DNA of 45,168 nt from a virus. The stretch is from IMG/VR virus record IMGVR_UViG_3300008116_000196, positions 1 through 45,168 of that record; one strand, written 5' to 3'. The notes beneath the pieces were generated by a model. That model ran no database searches, was not told where the DNA came from, and worked only from the letters and a program-made list of their open reading frames with translations. This document shows, piece after piece, positions 38,649 to 45,168 of the stretch. Position 1 is the first letter of the stretch, and every line of letters begins with the position of its first letter. The position numbers were made by a program, and so were the translations under genes.

Positions 38649-41600
38649 ATGGCAATTAATTTCCCAAATTCACCAGTAGATAACGATTCATATACCTATA
38701 ATAATCGAACGTGGGTATACAATGCTGCATCTGGTGCATGGGTCGCTCAAGGTGCGCAGGGTGCTCAAGGCGTTCAAGGTGCAACTGGAGCGCAAGGCGC
38801 GCAGGGCATTCAAGGCGCTGCTGGCACTAATGGTGCGCAAGGTGAGCAAGGTGCTACTGGTGCTCAAGGTGTTCAGGGCGCACAAGGTTCTGTTGGTTCT
38901 CAAGGCGCTCAAGGTGTTCAAGGCGCGCAGGGTGTTCAGGGCGCACAAGGTTCTGTTGGTTCTCAGGGCGCACAAGGCATTCAAGGCGCTCAAGGCGCTG
39001 TTGGTTCTCAGGGTGCTGTTGGCGCACAAGGCGCTCAAGGTGTTCAAGGTGCTCAAGGCGCTGTCGGTGCACAGGGCGCTGTTGGTTCACAAGGCGCTCA
39101 AGGTGTTCAAGGTTCTGTCGGCGCTCAAGGCGCACAAGGTGAAAAAGGTCAAAAAGGAGATACAGGCGCACAAGGCGTACAAGGAGCGACTGGAGATAAA
39201 GGTGAAACTGGTGCACAAGGTGTGCAAGGTTCAGCAGGTGCTACTGGTGCTCAAGGCGCAACAGGTTCTCAGGGCGTACAAGGAGCGACTGGAGATAAAG
39301 GTGAAACTGGCGCACAGGGTGCGCAGGGCGTTCAAGGTTCAACAGGTACAAAGGGTGACGTTGGCGAATTCGGTGGTGCGTCGTTTGAATACGAATTTAG
39401 AATTCAAACAGATGATCCTGCAACACTAGGTTCTGGTCATTTACAATTTAATGCCAATCCATTTAATACTGCAAATACGTTGTATATTAGTTTCAATGAT
39501 TCAACAAGCGCAAACATTTATAACTTTATTCAAACAATTGATGATTCCACATCAACAATTAAAGGTACGTTTAAATTAGCAAACACTGCAAATGTAAACG
39601 AATTTGCCTTCTTCAGTATTAACGGCAATCACATTCACGACGACGATCACTTCAATGTTCCAGTTGCATGGAATACTGGTGTAACAAACTTTGCAAATAC
39701 AACTGCTGTTGTCATTTCTTTGGTTCGTACTGGTGACGCTGGTGATAAAGGTGCACAAGGTTTTCAAGGCGTTCAAGGTGCAGCAGGCACTGCAGGATCA
39801 CAAGGCGCTCAAGGTTTTCAAGGCGTACAGGGTACAAATGGCGTTGATGGTGCTCAAGGCGCGACTGGCGCTCAAGGAGCACAAGGTGAGAAAGGTCAAA
39901 AAGGAGACAATGGAGCACAAGGCGTTCAAGGCGATGCTGGAGCGAAAGGTGAAACTGGCGCACAAGGTGCTGTTGGCGCTCAAGGAGCACAAGGGGTTCA
40001 GGGTGCACAAGGTCTTGTTGGTGCACAGGGTGCCGTCGGCGCACAGGGTTCTCAGGGCGTTCAAGGCGCTGAAGGTGCCGCTGGTGCTCAAGGTGCTGTA
40101 GGTGCTCAAGGTGCGATTGGTGCACAGGGTGCGCAAGGTGTCGTTGGTGCACAAGGTGAACAAGGTGCTGTGGGTGCTCAAGGCGCAACAGGTTCTCAAG
40201 GTGTGCAAGGTGCGGCAGGTTCCGCTGGCGCACAAGGTGCTCAGGGTGTACAAGGCGCGACAGGCGCTCAAGGCGCAGCAGGTGCTGCTGGTGCTCAAGG
40301 TGAACAAGGTGCTGCTGGTGCTCAGGGCGCTGCTGGCGCTCAAGGCGCAGCAGGTGCTGCTGGTGCACAAGGCGCTCAGGGCGTTCAAGGTGCGACAGGT
40401 TCTGCTGGTGCACAAGGCGCTCAAGGCGTTCAAGGTGCAACTGGCTCTGCTGGTGCTCAAGGTGCACAGGGTGCACAGGGTGCTCAAGGTGTACAGGGCG
40501 CAGAAGGAACAGCAGGTGCACAGGGTGCACAAGGCGCGCAAGGTGTTCAAGGTGCTGCTGGTACTCAAGGTGCTGTAGGTGCTCAAGGTGCACAAGGGGT
40601 TCAGGGCGCGACAGGTTCTGCTGGTGCTCAAGGCGCTCAAGGCGTTCAAGGTGCTCAAGGCGCTGTTGGCGCACAAGGCGCTGTTGGTGCACAAGGTGAA
40701 CAAGGTGCTGTAGGTGCTCAAGGTGCGACTGGCTTTGCTGGCGCTCAAGGCGCTCAAGGTGTACAAGGCGCTCAAGGTGCTGTAGGTGCACAGGGTGCTG
40801 CTGGCTCTAATGGAGCCCAAGGTGAACAAGGTGCTGCTGGCGCTCAAGGTGCACAAGGCGTTCAAGGTGCTGAAGGTGCTCAGGGCGTACAAGGTGCAAC
40901 TGGCGTAGGTGTACAGGGTGCTCAAGGTGTTCAAGGTGCTTCTGGTGGTGGCGGTAGTGGTTGGACAGTTAAAACGGCAAACTACACCGCAGTCAACAAT
41001 GATCAAATTATTGCAGACACTTCTGGCGGAGCATTTACAATTACGCTTCCAGCAACACCATCAACAGGCAATTATATTAAAATTGCAGATGGCGCTGGGG
41101 ATTGGTCAGTAAATAATCTTACGGTCGCAAGAAATGGCTCAACTATTGAAGGTGTTGCCGATGATGTAATTCTTGACATTGAAAACGTTTCTGTTGAATT
41201 TATTTACGATGGATCAACTTGGCAAGTTACTGCAACCACTGGTGCAACTGGTGCTCAAGGTCCGCAAGGCGTACAAGGTGCTGCTGGTGTAGGATCTAAC
41301 ATTATAGATCAAGTTAGTTCTGCTACAATTCATTATCCTGTTTTCACAACGTCAACTTCTGGCACGTTGACGCCAAATGTTGCAACTAGTAAATTGCAAT
41401 TCCAACCATCAATTGGTGAATTGAGCGCGAATATATTTGCCTCTAATTCTTATGTTCATTATGCGGCTAATCCGACAATTTCAGGAAGTGCACTAACATT
41501 AGATCTTCGATTGGCGAATTTCTTTTATGTGACGTTAAATAGTGATATTGTAACATTAACAGTAAACAATGTTGAACTAACTAACAACGTCAGTTCCTTT

Positions 41601-41780
41601 GCGGTGTTGTTTACTGCAGATGGAACTACAAGAACAGTTAATTGGCCAGGAAGTTTTAATTGGCCAAACGATACGGCGCCAACTATAACAGCAACAAACG
41701 GTAGAAAAGATTTATTCTTCTTCTTTACTCATGATGGCGGAACAAATTGGTATGCTCTTATTTCAGGACAAAATCTATAA
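38649..41780 (+). CDS. Long collagen-like tail fibre with one module (1043 aa)
   Basis: The N-terminus ([31 protein letters not shown]) shares the 'FP-N/D-SP-V-x-N-x-x-(Y/F)' start of the 2266-aa fibre, so both may anchor at the same kind of site. Collagen-like triplets run from about 33 to 240 and from 364 to about 770, split by one subtype II module. Ala and Val dominate X ([10 protein letters not shown]), unlike the Glu/Phe-rich tracts of the 2266-aa fibre. After a short Gly linker come a beta domain ([45 protein letters not shown]) and a ~160-residue tip ([34 protein letters not shown]). The first beta domain resembles tail-spike motifs that bind or cap. The stop overlaps the next ATG by 1 base. 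Confidence 0.83.
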   Translation: MAINFPNSPVDNDSYTYNNRTWVYNAASGAWVAQGAQGAQGVQGATGAQGAQGIQGAAGTNGAQGEQGATGAQGVQGAQGSVGSQGAQGVQGAQGVQGAQGSVGSQGAQGIQGAQGAVGSQGAVGAQGAQGVQGAQGAVGAQGAVGSQGAQGVQGSVGAQGAQGEKGQKGDTGAQGVQGATGDKGETGAQGVQGSAGATGAQGATGSQGVQGATGDKGETGAQGAQGVQGSTGTKGDVGEFGGASFEYEFRIQTDDPATLGSGHLQFNANPFNTANTLYISFNDSTSANIYNFIQTIDDSTSTIKGTFKLANTANVNEFAFFSINGNHIHDDDHFNVPVAWNTGVTNFANTTAVVISLVRTGDAGDKGAQGFQGVQGAAGTAGSQGAQGFQGVQGTNGVDGAQGATGAQGAQGEKGQKGDNGAQGVQGDAGAKGETGAQGAVGAQGAQGVQGAQGLVGAQGAVGAQGSQGVQGAEGAAGAQGAVGAQGAIGAQGAQGVVGAQGEQGAVGAQGATGSQGVQGAAGSAGAQGAQGVQGATGAQGAAGAAGAQGEQGAAGAQGAAGAQGAAGAAGAQGAQGVQGATGSAGAQGAQGVQGATGSAGAQGAQGAQGAQGVQGAEGTAGAQGAQGAQGVQGAAGTQGAVGAQGAQGVQGATGSAGAQGAQGVQGAQGAVGAQGAVGAQGEQGAVGAQGATGFAGAQGAQGVQGAQGAVGAQGAAGSNGAQGEQGAAGAQGAQGVQGAEGAQGVQGATGVGVQGAQGVQGASGGGGSGWTVKTANYTAVNNDQIIADTSGGAFTITLPATPSTGNYIKIADGAGDWSVNNLTVARNGSTIEGVADDVILDIENVSVEFIYDGSTWQVTATTGATGAQGPQGVQGAAGVGSNIIDQVSSATIHYPVFTTSTSGTLTPNVATSKLQFQPSIGELSANIFASNSYVHYAANPTISGSALTLDLRLANFFYVTLNSDIVTLTVNNVELTNNVSSFAVLFTADGTTRTVNWPGSFNWPNDTAPTITATNGRKDLFFFFTHDGGTNWYALISGQNL
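39369..39737 (+). repeat. Inter-collagen module, subtype II, copy 4
   Basis: Starts at residue 241 of the 1043-aa fibre. Preceded by GTKGDVGE; contains [45 protein letters not shown] and FNVPVAW, ending ISLVRTGD. Very close to the copy at 31530. Confidence 0.9.
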
Positions 41781-42313
41781 TGAGTAACTATGCAATTGTA
41801 GAAAATAATGAGATCGTCGGAGTTTACTGGAATCTTCCAACAAACTGGAAAAATATCAGTAATTTTTTCGCGCTTCAAGATAAAGAAGAGCATAAGGATT
41901 TTTTGAAAACGCTCGGCTGGTATAAAGTTCAAAAAGTTACACCAACGTATGATCCAACTCGTCAAAAACTTGAAGGTTCTAGACATTGGTATGACGCTAC
42001 AACCGACACAGTTTATGAAGAAGATCTTGTTGTAGATGTTGAGCAGGTATTTCCTGAACACTCATCATTTTTAACAGAAGAAGAAATAGAGCAACAAAGA
42101 CTTGCAAATCTTGCGACTCGCTGGGCAGAAGTCCGCATTGAAAGAGATAAAAAAATGCAAGAGTTTGAGTGGCGTTATGTCAGATACGAACGTCAAGTTC
42201 GCTTAAATATAACACCAACAGACAATATTAATGATCTAGATAATTATATGCAAACCCTTGCAGATATCACGCAACAATCAGATCCATATAACATTGTTTG
42301 GCCAAACTTTTAA
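41780..42313 (+). CDS. Tail-fibre assembly chaperone (177 aa)
   Basis: The ATG at 41780 overlaps the fibre stop (taATG); an in-frame ATG 33 bases upstream would overlap the fibre gene and is less likely. The N-terminal part (SNYAIVENNEIVGVYWNLPTNW, FFALQDKEEHKDFLKTLGWYKVQ, LEGSRHWYDATTDTVYEEDL) is the typical start of phage tail assembly chaperones. The C-terminal helical part (WAEVRIERDKKMQEFEWRYVRYERQ) ends with LADITQQSDPYNIVWPNF. This resembles the R-D-x-x-L-x-x-x-D/E-W ... L-x-D-I-x-x-Q-x-x-P-x-x-I/V-x-W-P signature of the family. These proteins help fibre tips fold and are placed just after the fibre they serve, here the 1043-aa fibre, and just before the RCC1 protein. Confidence 0.8.
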   Translation: MSNYAIVENNEIVGVYWNLPTNWKNISNFFALQDKEEHKDFLKTLGWYKVQKVTPTYDPTRQKLEGSRHWYDATTDTVYEEDLVVDVEQVFPEHSSFLTEEEIEQQRLANLATRWAEVRIERDKKMQEFEWRYVRYERQVRLNITPTDNINDLDNYMQTLADITQQSDPYNIVWPNF

Positions 42314-42328
42314 AGATGATGAATAAAA

Positions 42329-45168
42329 ATGATTTTAAATAATTGGTTACTCAGTATACAAAAAACCGACAATGCCGTTATACCAACTAGTCTTTATACT
42401 TTTGGTTTAAATAATGTCGGTCAACTTGGTTATGGAACAACCATAGATTCTCAATCGCCTGTAAAGGTTGGTCTAGAATCTTGGAAAAAAATATCATCAG
42501 GATTGAGTCATACTGTCGGCTTATTATCAAACAATCGTCTTTATGCTTGGGGATTAAATACTTCTGGTCAATTAGGTGATGGAACAACATTAAGTAAATC
42601 TTCCCCTGTTGTAATTGGAACTGGCACTTGGAATGACGTTTCTGCTGGCGCTTTTCACACTGCTGCTATTGCTGCAAATAATAAACTTTTTACATGGGGC
42701 AACAATCAACAAAGTCAATTAGGTGATGGTACAATAATTAGTAGATCATCGCCAGTAATAATTGGCGATTCAAGTTGGAGCGCAGTTAGTGCAGGTTGGT
42801 CACACACCGCAGCAGTTTTAGCAAATGGATCAATGTTTGCATGGGGTCTTGCGATGCATTTTGGTGAAGATCAATTTGTTCGCGGTTCCAATTATAATTC
42901 TCCTGTTGCAATTCAATCAACAGAATTTTTTACGCAAGTTTCTGCTGGCGCAGCAAACTTATTAGGTTTAGACGCTAGTGGTAGAATTTGGTCCTCTGGT
43001 CCTATTGGCACACCAGGAAATTACTGGAATGAAATTGCAATTGGATCCGATCACGTTCTTGCTCTTAGATCTGATGGTTCATTATTTGCGTGGGGCGACA
43101 ACGCATTTGGTCAACTTGGAGATACTACCTTATTTAAACGTTCTGCACCTGTAAAAATTGGTCCATCAAGTTGGGCTGCAATTGGTGCAGCAGGAAATAC
43201 TTCTTATGCAATTCGTGGTGATGGTAGTTTGTTTGCATGGGGTAACGCAACGGGTGGTGAAATTGGCGACAGCACTGTTGTAAGAAGTATATTTGATGAT
43301 GCGCAAGGATCCTACTCTTGGATTAAAATAGAAGGTGGTGCTGGTAGTGGTGTATCTGGACCATCTGGAAATCAGATTATGGCGCTCACTTCTACTGGAA
43401 GACTTTGGGGTTGGGGTAATAACGCACAGGGAACAATAGGCGACGGCACAACAATTTTCAAAAGCAATCCAGTAAACGTTGGTCTTGGTATTGGTCCTGA
43501 AGTTACATTTATAGATTTCTCTGCTGCTGACGGTCACACTTGTGCAATCACATCAAATGGTGCCTTGTACTGTTGGGGAAATGGTGTTGCTGGTAATTTA
43601 GGCGATGGTACAACAATTAGTAAATCATCACCAGTTAAAATTGGCAATCAAAGTTGGCAAAAAGTTTTTGCTGCATTAGGTTCTTCTACATATGCTATTC
43701 ATGCTAACGGTGCATTATTTGCATGGGGAGCTAATAGTTTTGGTTCACTCGGTACAAATGATTTTGTGAGCAGAAGTTCCCCTGTACAAATAGTTGCTGG
43801 GGTTGGAGCAGCTGAAGGAAGTTGGTCAACTGTTGCGCCAGGAGTTTCTGTTGTTGCTGCAATATCATCTACGGGTAATTTATACACCTGGGGTATAAAT
43901 TCATTTGCAGGCACAAGTGCTGGTCAACTTGGTATTAATTTAACTAATAGTCCCAGCGGTGACCCATCATATCCATTGGTCAATTTTACATACTCATACA
44001 CACAAATAGCAGCAACACATGGTGGTGCAGTTTTCGGTATCATTGGTAATCCAGGACCCAATCAAAATAGATTACATGCATTTGGTTTTGGCGGTTCAGG
44101 AATAATTGGTGATGGCACAACAATCAGTAAATCTTCTCCTGTGCTCATCACCGCTGTCGGAGGTGTTAGTACCTTCACAAAAGTCGTAGGAAAACATGGT
44201 TCGGCTGCAGCAGCAATTGGTACAAATGGACTTCTTTATACTTGGGGATCGTCGTTAAATGGTGAAGGTGGTAGAGGAGCTATTTTTGCAGTTTCACTTC
44301 CATCCGCAGTTGGTGCTTTAAATAGTTGGTCTGATGTTTCAATGAATCCTGCCAGTTGTGCTGGTCTTTTGTCGAATGGTGCTTTGTTCATGTGGGGATT
44401 AGGCAGTTCTGGTCAACTTGGTGACGGCACAACAATCAGTAAATCTTCTCCAGTCAAAATTGGTAATGAGAGTTGGCAAAAAGTTGCAGGAACATTGCAA
44501 GCAACAGCGGCAATTCATGCGAATGGTGCATTATACACTTGGGGGTCTGGTGAAGCAGTTGGTGCAGATGGCACTGCAAGATCTTCGCCAGTTCAATTAG
44601 GAACAGATAGTTGGATAACTGTCGAAGCAGGTACTGATCACTTCTTAGCAATTCGTTCAGACGGAGCGTTATTTGCTTGGGGTAATAATCGTTTTGGTAT
44701 GCTTGGTGACGGCACTACAGTAGGTAGATCTTCTCCAGTGAAAATTGGTAATGAGAGTTGGTCTCAGGTGCATGCTGCAAGCGTAATATCAAGCGGTAAA
44801 TATGCGAATGATAGTATAAACTTATATTCTTGGGGATTTGATTATAGAACGCCAAGTGATTCTTCAACACATTTCAAAAGCTCTCCTGTATTTCTTGGAG
44901 CGTTCAGAGCGGAATTTTTCCCAACCGCAAATGGATATTTAGGTGGATTCACAGACGCTCGTGTAATTTGTAACACAAAGGGTGAAATTGTTGCTTGGGG
45001 AAATAATGGGTTAGGACAATTAGGAACTGGTGTCACTCGTCCACTCAATTCTGCAATTAAATCTGGTATATTAGTTTATAATGCTTCTTCATACAGAGCA
45101 TATCCTGAATTATTAATGTCGCGCGGTGATCATTTATCTATACCAACAATATCGTCAAGTTGGTCACT
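42329..45168 (+). CDS. Giant RCC1-repeat (beta-propeller) protein, 3' partial
   Basis: The frame is open from the ATG at 42329 to the window end (at least 946 residues, no stop). Two earlier ATGs at 42316 and 42319 are in another frame that stops after nine codons or fewer. The chain is made of RCC1-type repeats, each about 45-55 residues. A typical unit reads LYAWGLNTSGQLGDGTTLSKSSPVVIG followed by W-x-x-V-S-A-G-x-x-H-T-x-A-x-x-x-x-G. I count about 18 'L-x-x-W/F-G' blade cores, enough for more than two seven-bladed propellers. Sequence spacing varies in places (e.g. around 42841-43020 and 43981-44100), so some blades are diverged. No signal peptide is seen. Placed right after a fibre chaperone, it is most likely a tail adhesin or receptor-binding protein. 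The RCC1 call is confident; the role is inferred. Confidence 0.85.
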   Translation, partial: MILNNWLLSIQKTDNAVIPTSLYTFGLNNVGQLGYGTTIDSQSPVKVGLESWKKISSGLSHTVGLLSNNRLYAWGLNTSGQLGDGTTLSKSSPVVIGTGTWNDVSAGAFHTAAIAANNKLFTWGNNQQSQLGDGTIISRSSPVIIGDSSWSAVSAGWSHTAAVLANGSMFAWGLAMHFGEDQFVRGSNYNSPVAIQSTEFFTQVSAGAANLLGLDASGRIWSSGPIGTPGNYWNEIAIGSDHVLALRSDGSLFAWGDNAFGQLGDTTLFKRSAPVKIGPSSWAAIGAAGNTSYAIRGDGSLFAWGNATGGEIGDSTVVRSIFDDAQGSYSWIKIEGGAGSGVSGPSGNQIMALTSTGRLWGWGNNAQGTIGDGTTIFKSNPVNVGLGIGPEVTFIDFSAADGHTCAITSNGALYCWGNGVAGNLGDGTTISKSSPVKIGNQSWQKVFAALGSSTYAIHANGALFAWGANSFGSLGTNDFVSRSSPVQIVAGVGAAEGSWSTVAPGVSVVAAISSTGNLYTWGINSFAGTSAGQLGINLTNSPSGDPSYPLVNFTYSYTQIAATHGGAVFGIIGNPGPNQNRLHAFGFGGSGIIGDGTTISKSSPVLITAVGGVSTFTKVVGKHGSAAAAIGTNGLLYTWGSSLNGEGGRGAIFAVSLPSAVGALNSWSDVSMNPASCAGLLSNGALFMWGLGSSGQLGDGTTISKSSPVKIGNESWQKVAGTLQATAAIHANGALYTWGSGEAVGADGTARSSPVQLGTDSWITVEAGTDHFLAIRSDGALFAWGNNRFGMLGDGTTVGRSSPVKIGNESWSQVHAASVISSGKYANDSINLYSWGFDYRTPSDSSTHFKSSPVFLGAFRAEFFPTANGYLGGFTDARVICNTKGEIVAWGNNGLGQLGTGVTRPLNSAIKSGILVYNASSYRAYPELLMSRGDHLSIPTISSSWS

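Noticed and set aside
19700-41300. Repeat arrays resembling CRISPR or minisatellites
   Set aside because: The period is 9 bases with frame kept throughout, the units are codons for Gly-X-Y, and there are no unique spacers or cas genes.
41747-41779. Upstream ATG for the 177-aa chaperone
   Set aside because: The extra residues do not fit the family start, and the ATG at 41780 forms a typical 1-base stop/start overlap.
19638-41780. Bacterial exosporium (BclA-like) or bacterial collagen proteins rather than phage fibres
   Set aside because: The genes are flanked by baseplate wedge genes and tail chaperones and carry phage fibre motifs (VTYDxGTxTxRFRDxYLS, GDTMTGNL).
42329-45168. RCC1 repeats as a sign of eukaryotic contamination
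   Set aside because: The gene is in line with phage late genes, 15 bases after a tail chaperone, without introns and with similar codon use.

Overview
The window is part of the late structural region of a large tailed phage with a contractile tail (T4 superfamily, of the kind found in marine and freshwater phages). The evidence is a run of baseplate-wedge genes in T4 order (gp25, gp6, gp7, gp8), T4-type late promoter boxes (TATAAATA or AATAAATA) in the few intergenic gaps, and a very large set of tail fibre and adhesin genes. All genes lie on the + strand and are packed tightly, often with ATG/stop overlaps. There is no gene-free stretch above 100 bases, and I saw no tRNA, integrase, CRISPR array or insertion sequence. 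The DNA looks AT-rich outside the repeats. The host cannot be named from this sequence; an AT-rich aquatic bacterium is a guess.

Layout. (1) 1-1782: the 3' part of a baseplate hub or spike-type protein ending in an M15-type zinc peptidase domain. (2) 1785-15753: the first late unit, with gp25, gp6, gp7 (carrying a short collagen-like insert), gp8, a DUF4815 protein and two further proteins that look like separated parts of the same tail-fibre/wedge assembly, then a small coiled-coil protein. (3) 15746-18738: two paralogous collagen-like short fibres. (4) 18754-30460: a second promoter, a small protein resembling a tail assembly chaperone, a small beta-rich protein, two very long collagen-like fibres (1053 and 2266 aa) and a LamG-type lectin protein. 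(5) 30466-38606: a third promoter, a 1601-aa collagen-like fibre, a conserved 110-aa beta protein, a glycine-rich double-domain adhesin, a small XkdW-like protein, a 2-oxoglutarate/Fe(II) oxygenase and a conserved 122-aa protein. (6) 38615-45168: a fourth promoter, a 1043-aa collagen-like fibre, a tail-fibre assembly chaperone and the start of a giant RCC1-repeat (beta-propeller) protein that runs off the end.

How they fit together. The first block builds the baseplate; the rest appears to supply an unusually rich set of host-recognition parts: six collagen-like fibres, a lectin, a glycine-rich adhesin and a multi-propeller protein, with chaperones for their folding. The most striking feature is the fibre architecture. 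Gly-X-Gln triplets run for hundreds of residues and are interrupted by eight copies of a ~122-residue non-collagen module. The module falls into two subtypes that alternate I-II-I-II in the largest protein. A 2OG-Fe(II) oxygenase, the enzyme superfamily that hydroxylates collagen, sits in the same transcription unit as one of these fibres.
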